Of a stretch of DNA of 64,000 nucleotides, positions 47,075 through 57,022 are shown in pieces (within the stretch, counting starts at the first letter, position 1; every line of letters begins with the position of its first letter). The stretch comes from Marinifilum flexuosum (GTDB lineage Bacteria; Bacteroidota; Bacteroidia; Bacteroidales; Marinifilaceae), in assembly GCF_003610555.1 (NCBI RefSeq), contig NZ_RAPQ01000012.1, forward strand, positions 248,001 through 312,000, in the 5' to 3' direction. Both the position numbers and the translations under genes were made by a program. A model generated the notes under the pieces. That model saw only the letters and a program-made list of their open reading frames with translations. It was not told the DNA's origin and did no database searches.

Positions 47075-47105
47075 AAAAAATCTCATAAAAATGAGATTTT
47101 TTTTT
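47075..47105 (+). terminator. Terminator of the small lipoprotein gene
   Basis: A 12-bp perfect stem (47075-47086 with 47091-47102), AAAA loop, followed by T-run. Confidence 0.9.
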
Positions 47106-47238
47106 GCTTATGAAGCACAATTGCAATCGTTTTAATCTACTTTATCAATTTGATTTAGTGTTTATTAAACAAGAATCCTCCAATGAAAATATCTTGTTTT
47201 TTTTTCATTTTTTCTATACAAAATATTTTTAAAATACA

Positions 47239-47246
47239 TACTTTTG
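47239..47246 (+). promoter_or_regulatory. -7 element of gapA
   Basis: TACTTTTG matches TAnnTTTG, 43 bases before the ATG. The upstream box region is T-rich but lacks TTTG at the standard spacing. Confidence 0.5.
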
Positions 47247-47276
47247 CCATTGAGAAACAAAGGGTTTATAAATTAA

Positions 47277-48296
<1,020 letters not shown>

Positions 48297-48316
48297 TCCA
48301 TACAAAATATAAGATT

Positions 48317-48348
48317 AAAAGACTCCGATTTTCGGGGTCTTTTTTTTT
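48317..48348 (+). terminator. Terminator of gapA
   Basis: Stem AAAAGACTCCGA with TCGGGGTCTTTT (48317-48328 with 48332-48343, one G-T pair), loop of 3, then T5. Confidence 0.9.
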
Positions 48349-48403
48349 GAACATATATGATATAAAACACATAATTCTGCGAACAACGTAATCAGAAAAA
48401 CCA

Positions 48404-48411
48404 TATGTTTG
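48404..48411 (+). promoter_or_regulatory. Candidate -7 element of acnB
   Basis: TATGTTTG matches TAnnTTTG, 73 bases before the ATG; no TTTG box at normal spacing. Confidence 0.4.
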
Positions 48412-48483
48412 CTCTGTAAATAGAGAAATAATTCGCTATTATAAAAACTGAAATTACACTTAAACAACAATTTCAAAAAGAAA

Positions 48484-51036
48484 ATGTTAGAACAGTACCT
48501 AAAACATGAAGAGGCAAGGAATACCAAAGGAATTCCAGCCTTACCCTTGAATGCTGAGCAAACTCAAGATTTATGCGACCTATTGCAAAATCCTATTCAA
48601 GGAAAAGAAGATTTTTTACTTCACCTTTTTACTGAAAGAATTGCACCTGGTGTTGATGATTCAACTAAAGTTAAAGCTGAATTCTTAGGTCAAATTCTTA
48701 AAAACGAAGTGTCAACTCCATTAATTGACAAGAAAAAAGCGATTGAAATTCTTGGAACAATGATGGGAGGCTACAATGTTCAGGTATTGGTAGAAGCATT
48801 GCAAAACGAAGAATTAGCTACGGATGCTGCTGAAGCACTTAAAGGCATTATTCTTGTTTACGATGCTTTCGAAACAGTAGCTGAGCTATCTAAAACCAAT
48901 GCTGCTGCCAAAAGCGTAATCGAATCTTGGGCAAATGCAGAATGGTTTACTTCTCGTGAAGAATTACCAGAAGAAATCAAATTGAAGGTTTACAAGGTAG
49001 AAGGTGAAATCAACACTGATGATTTTTCTCCTGCATCTCAAGCATTTACTCGTCCTGATATTCCATTGCACGCATTGGCTATGGGAGCTGGTCGTTTCGA
49101 GGATGGTATCGAAACTATCGCTGGATGGAGAAAAGAAGGTCACAAAGTTGCTTTCGTAGGTGACGTTGTTGGAACTGGTTCTTCTCGTAAATCTGCTGCT
49201 AACTCATTGCTATGGCACATTGGTGAAGATATCCCATGCGTTCCTAACAAACGTACTGCAGGTGTTGTAATTGGTGGTGCTATCGCTCCAATTTTCTATA
49301 ATACTACACAGGATTCAGGTGGATTACCAATCACAACTGATGTTTCTGTATTAAATACTGGTGATGAAATCATCATCAATAACGTAAAAGGTGAAATTAC
49401 TCGCAATGGTGAAGTTGTTTCAACTTATACTTTAGCTCCTGATACTTTAACAGATGAGTACAGAGCAGGTGGTCGTATTCCATTGATTATTGGTAAAGCA
49501 TTAACTGAAAAGTCACGTGCTTTATTGGGAATGCCTGCTTCTGATATTTTCAAAGTAGCAAACAATCCACAGCCAAAGCCTAACCAAGGTTATACTATGG
49601 CTCAGAAAATGGTTGGAAAAGCTTGTGGTGTAGAAGGTGTATTGCCTGGTACTTCATGTGCTCCAAAAATGACAACTGTAGGTTCTCAGGACACTACTGG
49701 TCCTATGACTCGTGATGAAATTAAAGAGTTGGCATGTTTGAAGTTCGAAGCACCAATGTTCATGCAGTCTTTCTGTCACACTGCTGCTTATCCTAAAGCA
49801 ACAGACGTGGCAATGCACAAATCAATGCCTAAGTTCATGGCAGACCGTAAAGGGGTACCATTGAAGCAAGGTGATGGTGTAATTCACTCATGGTTGAACC
49901 GTTTATTGGTTCCTGATACTGTTGGTACAGGTGGTGACTCTCACACTCGTTTCCCATTGGGTATTTCATTCCCAGCTGGTTCTGGTTTGGTTGCTTTTGC
50001 TGGTGCATTAGGTTTCATGCCATTGGATATGCCTGAGTCAGTATTAATCAAATTTAAAGGTAAGCTAAACCCAGGTATCACTTTACGTGATGTGGTAAAT
50101 GCTATCCCATATTTTGCAATTCAGAACGGACAATTAACTGTTCCTAAGAAAAATAAAATCAACATTTTCAACGGTAAGATTATTGAGATGGAAGGTCTTG
50201 AAGACATTACTGTTGAGCAAGCATTCGAGTTAACTGATGCTACTGCTGAGCGTTCTGCTGCTGCAGGTTGCATCAAGTTATCAAAAGAACGTGTTATTGA
50301 GTACGTAAAATCTAACGTAGCCTTGATGGAATCAATGATCAAGATGGGTTACGAAGATCCTCAAACTATTCAAAACCGTATTGATGCTTGTAACAACTGG
50401 TTGGCAAACCCAGAATTAATCGAGAGAGATGAAAATGCAGAATACGCTGCTACTATCGAAATCGATCTTTCTGAAATCACTGAGCCAATCTTATGTTGTC
50501 CAAACGATCCGGATGATGTAAAATTACTTTCTGAAGTTGCCAATACTGAAATTCAGGATGTATTCATTGGTTCTTGTATGACTAACATTGGTCACTTCCG
50601 TGCTTGTGAAAAAGTATGGCAAGGATTGACACCATCCGATAAGGTGAGAACATATATGGCTCCTCCAACTCGTATGGACGCAGCTGTATTGAAAGAAGAA
50701 GCTACTTTCTCTACTTTCTCTCAGTTAGGTGTTCGTATCGAAACTCCAGGATGTTCACTATGTATGGGTAACCAGTTGCGTGTACCAAACAACGTAAATG
50801 TTTATTCTACTTCAACTCGAAACTTCAACAACCGTATGGGTACAGGAGCTCAGGTTTACCTTGGATCTGCTGAACTTGGTGCTGTAGTTTCAGTAATGGG
50901 TAAATTACCTACTCCGGCTGAATATATGGAAGTATATAAGGAGAAAATCCAGGAACACGAAGCTGAAGTATATAAATACATGCAGTTCGATGAAATGGAT
51001 ATGGAGGATGCTCTTTACCAAAGAAGAGATCAATAA
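48484..51036 (+). CDS. acnB: Bifunctional aconitate hydratase 2/2-methylisocitrate dehydratase
   Basis: AcnB-type aconitase, 850 residues, isomerising citrate and isocitrate in the TCA cycle. Domain order is the AcnB one: an N-terminal HEAT-like domain (to about 160), the swivel domain (GDVVGTGSSRKSAANS near 224), and the catalytic domains. [4Fe-4S] ligands are visible in DVFIGSCMTNIGH and PGCSLCMGNQ near residues 700 and 760, with SHTRFPLGISFPAGSG earlier. Codon use is fairly biased. A strong terminator follows. Confidence 0.97.
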   Translation: MLEQYLKHEEARNTKGIPALPLNAEQTQDLCDLLQNPIQGKEDFLLHLFTERIAPGVDDSTKVKAEFLGQILKNEVSTPLIDKKKAIEILGTMMGGYNVQVLVEALQNEELATDAAEALKGIILVYDAFETVAELSKTNAAAKSVIESWANAEWFTSREELPEEIKLKVYKVEGEINTDDFSPASQAFTRPDIPLHALAMGAGRFEDGIETIAGWRKEGHKVAFVGDVVGTGSSRKSAANSLLWHIGEDIPCVPNKRTAGVVIGGAIAPIFYNTTQDSGGLPITTDVSVLNTGDEIIINNVKGEITRNGEVVSTYTLAPDTLTDEYRAGGRIPLIIGKALTEKSRALLGMPASDIFKVANNPQPKPNQGYTMAQKMVGKACGVEGVLPGTSCAPKMTTVGSQDTTGPMTRDEIKELACLKFEAPMFMQSFCHTAAYPKATDVAMHKSMPKFMADRKGVPLKQGDGVIHSWLNRLLVPDTVGTGGDSHTRFPLGISFPAGSGLVAFAGALGFMPLDMPESVLIKFKGKLNPGITLRDVVNAIPYFAIQNGQLTVPKKNKINIFNGKIIEMEGLEDITVEQAFELTDATAERSAAAGCIKLSKERVIEYVKSNVALMESMIKMGYEDPQTIQNRIDACNNWLANPELIERDENAEYAATIEIDLSEITEPILCCPNDPDDVKLLSEVANTEIQDVFIGSCMTNIGHFRACEKVWQGLTPSDKVRTYMAPPTRMDAAVLKEEATFSTFSQLGVRIETPGCSLCMGNQLRVPNNVNVYSTSTRNFNNRMGTGAQVYLGSAELGAVVSVMGKLPTPAEYMEVYKEKIQEHEAEVYKYMQFDEMDMEDALYQRRDQ

Positions 51037-51055
51037 TCCATTCTTAATTCTATTT

Positions 51056-51088
51056 AAAGCCGATGTATTTAACATCGGCTTTTTTTTA
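51056..51088 (+). terminator. Terminator of acnB
   Basis: An 11-bp perfect stem AAAGCCGATGT/ACATCGGCTTT (51056-51066 with 51072-51082), loop of 5, then T-run. Confidence 0.92.
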
Positions 51089-51140
51089 TATGAAATTTTT
51101 ACTAATTTCGATAACTACTTACTAACCAAACCACAAAACA

Positions 51141-51818
51141 ATGAAAAAAATTCAAATCATTTTGCTTTTCCTATGCCTATCAAGCATTGGACTAGCGCAA
51201 GTTTCGACTAGAGATGCAAGGCTTCTTCAGGATAAAATTAGAGAGGTATATGATGCTAACATCCTAAACGGTTCAAATCCAAATTATGAAGTTTATCTTG
51301 ATGATTGGAAATCTGGAATCATATATTCTAAACTTATTACACATTCAACATTAGCTCCTCTAAGGTATTTTGTATACAATAAAGAATTTCATCTGATCAA
51401 CAATTTAAAAGACACTGTTGTTTTAAATAAGTTTGCCCAAATTGACTCTATTATTGTTTCTGATAAAAAATTTATATATACAAGTTACAACTTATCAGGA
51501 AAAACTAAAGCGGATTATTTCCAAGAATTAGCATATGGTAAACTAAGACTATTAAAACATTACAAATGTATTTTCGTCAAAGGAAACGAAAGACTTGCAA
51601 CCGGATATCACACAAATAAACCCAACTCGTATAAAATAGATTCAAAACTATATTATCAGGAGGTTGGCAAACCCGCGGTACTATTACCATCTAAAAAGAA
51701 TGAAATTTTAACTTTATTCGACAAACCTGAAATCGTTAAATTCATAAAAGAAAATAAACTTAAATTGAAAAAAGAAAAGCATCTTAAAAAGCTATTTCAT
51801 TATTATAATACACATTAA
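51141..51818 (+). CDS. Secreted hypothetical protein, 225 residues
   Basis: I do not recognise the family. A signal peptide (IQIILLFLCLSSIGLA, cleavage before Gln20) is followed by a lysine-rich mature part of about 205 residues with little hydrophobic content, so periplasmic or outer-membrane-associated is likely. The KTKADYFQELAYGKLRLLKHYK segment and the very basic C-terminus (KLKKEKHLKKLFHYY) are the most distinctive parts. A DUF2752 gene starts 19 bases after its stop, so the two may be cotranscribed. Confidence 0.75.
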   Translation: MKKIQIILLFLCLSSIGLAQVSTRDARLLQDKIREVYDANILNGSNPNYEVYLDDWKSGIIYSKLITHSTLAPLRYFVYNKEFHLINNLKDTVVLNKFAQIDSIIVSDKKFIYTSYNLSGKTKADYFQELAYGKLRLLKHYKCIFVKGNERLATGYHTNKPNSYKIDSKLYYQEVGKPAVLLPSKKNEILTLFDKPEIVKFIKENKLKLKKEKHLKKLFHYYNTH

Positions 51819-51837
51819 AAATTATATCATTTATTGA

Positions 51838-52143
51838 ATGTGGTATAAATTCATTCAATGGCTAGAAAAGCTACAATTCCCATGTACATTTAAAAAGCAC
51901 ATGGGAATTTCTTGTCCAGGCTGTGGTTTTCAATCTGCTTTAATAGAATTGTTAAAAGGTAACATCTGTGAATCTATTCTAATCTACCCTGCACTAATTC
52001 CTATTCTTGTCACAATCCTTCTCTTCTTTATTAAGCTAAAAATAAGTTCAAAACTAATTTCCATTACATTAAGATCTTCTTTCTTTTTAAGTATCATTCT
52101 CATACTTTCCAACTACATTATTAAACTGATTTTCTCGAGCTAA
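51838..52143 (+). CDS. DUF2752 membrane protein
   Basis: Small membrane protein of 101 residues. The DUF2752 signature CPGCGFQSALIELLKGN begins at Cys26 with the paired cysteines 26 and 29. Two hydrophobic helices follow (about 46-64 and 75-98). The function of the family is unknown; the Cys pair could bind metal or redox-cycle. It follows the secreted hypothetical gene by 19 bases. Confidence 0.85.
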   Translation: MWYKFIQWLEKLQFPCTFKKHMGISCPGCGFQSALIELLKGNICESILIYPALIPILVTILLFFIKLKISSKLISITLRSSFFLSIILILSNYIIKLIFSS

Positions 52144-52192
52144 CCTCCTTCTATTCCCACTTAAAGGATATTAAATAATTCCATACAATTCT

Positions 52193-52200
52193 TATATTTG
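52193..52200 (+). promoter_or_regulatory. -7 element upstream of the acyl-CoA reductase
   Basis: TATATTTG is a perfect TAnnTTTG, 51 bases before the ATG; no clear TTTG box upstream. Confidence 0.5.
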
Positions 52201-52251
52201 CATCGATTCAAAAATAGACCAACAAAGGTCTTGTAAGCTACAAATATCAAT

Positions 52252-53316
52252 ATGAAGATTCAGGAAAGAATTAGCGCATTTGTTGAACTAGGTAAGTTCT
52301 TAAAGCAATTTTCAGAGGAAGAAACGCAAATAGCAAAGCACGAGTTAAATACTCGATACTTTGAAGAATTTAAGGAATTACTAAACCGAGTTTCAATCGA
52401 AAACTTATGGTTCACTCCTAATCATGTTCGATCTTCTATAATTGGTATCTGTCAATTTTTAAATAAAAAGAACCTGAATCAATGGCTTGAAAAATACAAG
52501 GTTTCTAAAAATAACACCAATAAAAGTGTTGCAGTAATTATGGCAGGAAACATTCCAATGGTTGGTTTTCATGATATGCTTTCAGTATTAATTTCTGGTC
52601 ACATCTTCATTGGAAAACTATCTACCAAAGACAATCAATTGCTTGATTTCATTTCGAAACTATTAATCAGTTTAAATCCAGAATTTGAAAAACTTATCAA
52701 TTTTCAATCTGGACAACTAAACGGTGAAAGCAGCTTCGATGCAATTATAGCAACCGGAAGTAACAATTCGGCCAGATACTTTGATGCTTATTTTTCAAAA
52801 TATCCTAATATTATTAGAAGAAACAGAAACTCTATTGCGGTAATATCTGGAAGCGAAACTGAAGAAGAAATTAAAGCATTAGGTAACGATATCTTTCTTT
52901 ATTTTGGTTTAGGATGTAGAAATGTGTCAAAGCTATATATCCCTAAGGGTTACGATATTACTAATTTATTTAAACTTTGGGAAGATTATAAACACATCAT
53001 CGATAATAGCAAATACGCTAACAACTACGATTATCAGCGATCGCTACTATTAATGAACAAAATTCAACATTACGACAATGGATTTTTGCTTCTCCAGGAG
53101 AATAAAGAAGTTGCATCGCCTGTAGGTGTTGTTTACTTTGAATATTATTCCGAACTTCATGATATCGAACGAAAACTAAAGCTTGATTCTGAGTTGATTC
53201 AATGTGTCGTTGCTTCGGATTTAGATAATACCATTCCTTTTGGAAAAGCTCAGGAGCCTCAATTATGGGACTATGCTGATAATGTAGATACAATGCAATT
53301 TTTAACAAATTTATAA
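52252..53316 (+). CDS. LuxC-like acyl-CoA reductase
   Basis: Predicted NADPH-dependent acyl-CoA reductase, 354 residues, of the LuxC/aldehyde-dehydrogenase-like family, converting a fatty acyl group to the aldehyde. Recognisable pieces are SVAVIMAGNIPMVGFHD near residue 92, IATGSNNSARYFDAYFSKYP near 165, and FGLGCRNVSKLYIP near 220, which carries the Cys at the thioester position. No lux-type partner (luxD/luxE) or luciferase is nearby, so bioluminescence is not implied. It precedes the pRiA4b ORF-3-like gene by 13 bases. Confidence 0.85.
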   Translation: MKIQERISAFVELGKFLKQFSEEETQIAKHELNTRYFEEFKELLNRVSIENLWFTPNHVRSSIIGICQFLNKKNLNQWLEKYKVSKNNTNKSVAVIMAGNIPMVGFHDMLSVLISGHIFIGKLSTKDNQLLDFISKLLISLNPEFEKLINFQSGQLNGESSFDAIIATGSNNSARYFDAYFSKYPNIIRRNRNSIAVISGSETEEEIKALGNDIFLYFGLGCRNVSKLYIPKGYDITNLFKLWEDYKHIIDNSKYANNYDYQRSLLLMNKIQHYDNGFLLLQENKEVASPVGVVYFEYYSELHDIERKLKLDSELIQCVVASDLDNTIPFGKAQEPQLWDYADNVDTMQFLTNL

Positions 53317-53329
53317 GAGAACTTACACA

Positions 53330-53905
53330 ATGATATACAGATTTAAAATAACATCTACCGAGGTTGAAGATTTTGAGAGAGAGATAGAGATTGGACATGA
53401 ACAAACATGGTTGGATATGCACAATGCAATTCAAGAATCTGTTGGATTCGATAGTTCTCAGATGGCCTCGTTTTACCAAATAGGTGCAGATGGACAAAGA
53501 GGTTTGGAAATTGCATTGTTTGAAATGAATACTGAAGATGATGATAACATGAATGTAGTTGCAATGGATGTTGCTATGATTCGTGAGTTCTCATCAAAAG
53601 AAAATCCTGACTTAATTTACGTATTCGACTTTTTCTCTGACCGACATTTTAACGTTGAATTAATTGAAAAAGGAATTTCAAAATCCACTTCTGATTACCC
53701 TAAGTGCATTGTTTCAAAAGGAGAAGCTCCACAACAAATAATGATGGATGCAGAAAATTTTGCCGGTCTAGATTTAGGCAGCATGGATACTGACACAAAA
53801 AAAGAAGCTCCTAAAACAGCCGACGATTACCTTGCTGACTTTGATGATAATTTCAATGAAGGTCCTGAATTTGAAAACCTTGATGATTACGAAGATATCC
53901 TGTAA
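53330..53905 (+). CDS. Plasmid pRiA4b ORF-3-like protein
   Basis: Protein of 191 residues of the pRiA4b ORF-3 family (IS1096 TnpR-like domain). The beta-rich N-terminal part shows YRFKITSTEVEDFEREIEI and TWLDMHNAIQESVGF, a highly acidic region (EDDDNMN) and a C-terminal acidic tail (DDYLADFDDNFNEGPEF). Despite the family name, there is no transposon context. It probably shares an operon with the acyl-CoA reductase, 13 bases upstream. The function is unknown. Confidence 0.8.
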   Translation: MIYRFKITSTEVEDFEREIEIGHEQTWLDMHNAIQESVGFDSSQMASFYQIGADGQRGLEIALFEMNTEDDDNMNVVAMDVAMIREFSSKENPDLIYVFDFFSDRHFNVELIEKGISKSTSDYPKCIVSKGEAPQQIMMDAENFAGLDLGSMDTDTKKEAPKTADDYLADFDDNFNEGPEFENLDDYEDIL

Positions 53906-53907
53906 TC

Positions 53908-53939
53908 AATGACTAATTTTTAATGAATAATGAGTAATG
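53908..53939. repeat. 7-bp periodic intergenic repeat
   Basis: AATGACT, AATTTTT, AATGAAT, AATGAGT, AATG in strict 7-bp register, immediately after the pRiA4b-like gene stop. Confidence 0.6.
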
Positions 53940-54018
53940 TCTTTCGGTTTGATAACAAAGACTTTACTCATTATTTGTTGGTTGATACTCTATACACCAA
54001 TTCTCATTTTTTTATACT

Positions 54019-54918
54019 ATGTCAAAAAAGCTAATTGTTATTCTTGGCCCAACCGGAGTAGGTAAAACTGATTTAAGCATCAATATTGCCAAGCATTTTA
54101 ACACCGAAATATCTTCATCTGATAGCAGACAAGTATATCGCGAAATGCGTATTGGCACAGCAGTTCCCGAACCTGAGCAACTAGCAGCTGTAAAGCATCA
54201 TTTTATTCACACTCATTCTATTCACGATTATTTTAGCTCATGGGAGTGCGAAAAACAAACATTGGCCTTGCTCGAAGATCTTTTTCAAGAAAAAGATCAG
54301 GTTTTATTGGTTGGAGGCAGCATGATGTATATCGATGCTGTATGCAATGGTATTGATGATATTCCCACAATTGATCCTGATTTACGCAAAGAAGTTTTCG
54401 AAACATACGAAAAAGAAGGCTTGGAGTATATTCGAATGCAATTGAAACAACTCGATCCTGTTTTTTACAATCAAGTTGATTTAAAGAATGCCAAAAGAGT
54501 AATCCACGCGGTTGAAATTTGTCTGATGTCAGGCAAACCTTATTCTGAATTGAGAACCAATTCGAAAAAACAAAGGGACTTTGATATCGTTAAAATTGGA
54601 TTAAATCGTGATCGTGAAGAACTTTACGATAGAATTAATCGAAGAGTAGATATCATGATTGAAGAAGGATTAATTGAAGAGGCAAAATCGGTTTTTGAAT
54701 TCCGCCATTACAACTCGCTAAATACGGTTGGATACAAAGAGTTGTTTGAACACTTCGAAGGAAAAATAAATCTAGACAAAGCCATTGAGCTAATCAAACG
54801 CAACTCCAGAAGATATGCCAAACGTCAACTTTCATGGTTTAGAAGAGATGATGAAATCAGGTGGTTCCATCCTGATCAGGAAGAAGATATTATCAAATAC
54901 TTAGAACAACAAGTTTAA
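54019..54918 (+). CDS. miaA: tRNA dimethylallyltransferase
   Basis: MiaA, 299 residues, transfers a dimethylallyl group to A37 of tRNAs reading UNN codons. P-loop GPTGVGKT at 10-17, the DSRQVYREM motif near 35, and QLSWFRRD near the C-terminus are all intact. The zinc-lacking bacterial length fits. It is monocistronic, separated from the upstream gene by a 113-base gap and from the convergent glycosyltransferase gene by the inverted-repeat element at 54981-55144. Confidence 0.97.
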   Translation: MSKKLIVILGPTGVGKTDLSINIAKHFNTEISSSDSRQVYREMRIGTAVPEPEQLAAVKHHFIHTHSIHDYFSSWECEKQTLALLEDLFQEKDQVLLVGGSMMYIDAVCNGIDDIPTIDPDLRKEVFETYEKEGLEYIRMQLKQLDPVFYNQVDLKNAKRVIHAVEICLMSGKPYSELRTNSKKQRDFDIVKIGLNRDREELYDRINRRVDIMIEEGLIEEAKSVFEFRHYNSLNTVGYKELFEHFEGKINLDKAIELIKRNSRRYAKRQLSWFRRDDEIRWFHPDQEEDIIKYLEQQV

Positions 54919-54980
54919 AGTCGATTTCAAAATAAATGAAGAGTTCTTTTATTGACCTTTTGTGCTTGTAGAATGATATT

Positions 54981-55144
54981 TTAAGCTTATTTATCTATGC
55001 ATTAAGGTCTCAGCTAGATATGCATCGGTTACTTATAAAAGTATTTAGGTTCCAAACCTAAATACATCAATAAACATCCGAACTTTTAAGTTCCCAACCT
55101 AAAAATATCAATCCGGAACCTTAATGCATAGATAAAAGACTTAA
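54981..55144. repeat. 164-bp inverted-repeat element with internal 41-bp repeat (locus C)
   Basis: A perfect 19-bp inverted repeat (54990-55008 with 55118-55136), extended imperfectly to about 27 bp at the outer ends, encloses 109 bp. Inside is a palindrome of 11 bp around CCA (55041-55051 with 55055-55065) and two copies, 41 bp apart (55049 and 55090), of a GTTCC(A/C)AACCTAAA(T/A)A unit. It has no coding capacity. It lies between convergent genes. A long hairpin transcript, a bidirectional terminator or a MITE-like relic are all possible; no target duplication is seen. Confidence 0.75.
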
Positions 55145-55161
55145 ATAGCGAAATAAAACTC

Positions 55162-56169
55162 CTAATAAAACCCTTTCCCAAATACACCAAATTCATCCTT
55201 GCCTAGCACCTTGTGCTTCCAAACTGCATCCATAAATCCAATTCCGTAAGCAAAAATCTGCACATAGCTTGCCGCCAATGCTTTTATGCTAATTTTTATG
55301 GATTTGTTTTTGGTTAAAGCATCAGCAAAAACAAGAAATGTATACAAGAGTATCGGAAAGGCAAAAACCTGATGCAAGATTAAACCTAAAAGCAATGAGC
55401 CTATTGTTCCCAAAACAAAAAGAGATGGAAACAAAAAGAAAATCTTAAAGGTTTCAGGATAATGTTTTGAAATGATGTAGCGAGTTTTTCCAAATCCAAA
55501 AACCTGCTTGTAAAATTTCTTAAAAGAGATTCTTCTTTTGTGAAACACATAAACATCGCTTACCAATCGAGTTTCGAAACCACGTTTAATTACTTCAATG
55601 GCAAACACCATATCTTCACCTGGATGCATTGTAGTAACAGGGAATCCTCCTGTATTTTCGTAAACTGCTTTCGAAAATCCCAGGTTAAAACTTCTAGGGT
55701 GAAATTTATGCACCTGCTTCTTTCCTCCCCTAATTCCACCAGTAGTAAAAAAGGAAGTCATGGCATACGAAACCGCTTTCTGAAAATCAGAAAAATCATC
55801 CATAGCTCCATCAGGTCCGCCATAACAATCAACAAAATTTTCAGTTAATTCTTTATGGATGGTTTCCATATAATGAGCAGGCAGAATACAGTCAGAATCA
55901 AAAAACAAGAAGTAGTTCCCTTTTGCTTTGGCCAAACCATAATTTCTCCCAATGCTAGGACCTTGGTTCTCTTTGTAATAGTATGAGATATTAATTTGAT
56001 CAGAATATGATTTACAAAGCTCTTCCGATTTTATGGAAGAACCGTCTTCAACCACAACCAATTCAAATTCTTTATAAGTTTGAACAACCAAACTATCAAG
56101 TAATTCTTTCATTTCATCCGGTCGATTGTATACCGGAACTATAATTGAAAATTGAATATCAGAATTCAT
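55162..56169 (-). CDS. Family 2 glycosyltransferase with C-terminal membrane helices
   Basis: GT2 glycosyltransferase of 335 residues from the start at 56169, one base after the upstream stop codon. The longer frame to 56205 overlaps the methyltransferase and is less likely. The GT-A domain begins FSIIVPVYNRPDE, the metal-binding DSD is at 91-93, and the ED acceptor-site region lies in MHPGEDMVFA. Two hydrophobic segments near the C-terminus (about 225-275) anchor it to the inner membrane. It probably makes a surface polysaccharide with the neighbouring methyltransferase and GT2 genes. Confidence 0.85.
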   Translation of the reverse strand: MNSDIQFSIIVPVYNRPDEMKELLDSLVVQTYKEFELVVVEDGSSIKSEELCKSYSDQINISYYYKENQGPSIGRNYGLAKAKGNYFLFFDSDCILPAHYMETIHKELTENFVDCYGGPDGAMDDFSDFQKAVSYAMTSFFTTGGIRGGKKQVHKFHPRSFNLGFSKAVYENTGGFPVTTMHPGEDMVFAIEVIKRGFETRLVSDVYVFHKRRISFKKFYKQVFGFGKTRYIISKHYPETFKIFFLFPSLFVLGTIGSLLLGLILHQVFAFPILLYTFLVFADALTKNKSIKISIKALAASYVQIFAYGIGFMDAVWKHKVLGKDEFGVFGKGFY

Positions 56170-56170
56170 T

Positions 56171-56947
56171 CTATAATTTTTGATTGAAGTAGAAAATTTC
56201 ATCAATAGGTAATCGATGCCTCTCGGCTACATCGGAAGGAAATTTTTTAGAATATTTGCTTTCACTAACTGCAAATCCGGCTTTTTGTAATCGATTTATA
56301 TAATCTAAACCATACAAACGAACATGGTCCTTTTGGCGATACAATCTTTCCCTCTCCTTTGGATCGGTAACCGAAGAATCCTCTTCTGTTTTAGGATTCT
56401 CAGTGTCCATTGGCACTTGAAGAATCGCAAATCCATTTGGTTTTAGAATTCTAAACAACTCACTCATGGCTTTTGAGTCGCTATCTACATGTTCTAGGAC
56501 ATGGTTACAAATCACTACATCAAAAGTGTTCTCATCAAATGGAATTTCTTGCACATCGAAATGAACATCGGCAATTGGAGATTCCAAATCGCCTGTTGTA
56601 TAGTTTAGATTCGATAGTTCTTTAAATCTTTTATAGAAACACTGCTCTGGCGCAATGTGCAAAACCCTTAAGTTCTTACTAAAAAAATCAGTTTCATTTT
56701 TAAGATACAACCACATTAATCGGTGTCGTTCCAAGGATAAACATTTTGGACACAAACAATTGTCTCTTCCTGTTTCTTTGGTATATCCGTATGGTAAAAA
56801 CTTCCTAAACTTACCTCCACAAACCGGACATTCAACTTTATTTCCAATTAAAAAAACAGCAATAATTCTATTAATTAATAAACTGAGCCGAATTAAAAAC
56901 GGACGAGGAAATATTTGTAGTAGTAATCTTATAACTCCTTTTATCAT
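56171..56947 (-). CDS. SAM-dependent methyltransferase with N-terminal Zn-ribbon
   Basis: Protein of 258 residues. A zinc-ribbon-like pair, CPVC at 40-43 and CPKC at 66-69, precedes a class I methyltransferase domain. In that domain LHIAPEQCF occupies the SAM-loop position and FDVVICNHVLEHVDSD and ILKPNGFAILQVP are the later motifs. The architecture is common among methyltransferases in capsule and polysaccharide clusters, but its acceptor is not known. It overlaps nothing and has only one base to the next gene, indicating tight coupling. Confidence 0.82.
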   Translation of the reverse strand: MIKGVIRLLLQIFPRPFLIRLSLLINRIIAVFLIGNKVECPVCGGKFRKFLPYGYTKETGRDNCLCPKCLSLERHRLMWLYLKNETDFFSKNLRVLHIAPEQCFYKRFKELSNLNYTTGDLESPIADVHFDVQEIPFDENTFDVVICNHVLEHVDSDSKAMSELFRILKPNGFAILQVPMDTENPKTEEDSSVTDPKERERLYRQKDHVRLYGLDYINRLQKAGFAVSESKYSKKFPSDVAERHRLPIDEIFYFNQKL

Positions 56948-57022
56948 GGATTGTTCGCTATAATTTATGGCTCAAAAGATTTGAATGAGAATTAATTTAT
57001 TATTCAAAACTTATAATTGCTT

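Noticed and set aside
52252-53316. LuxC-like gene as evidence of bioluminescence
   Set aside because: No luciferase or luxDE genes are nearby, and this reductase family is widespread in non-luminous Bacteroidetes.
53330-53905. pRiA4b ORF-3-like protein as a sign of a transposon or plasmid insertion
   Set aside because: No transposase, terminal repeats or composition change is seen; the gene sits in a chromosomal operon.
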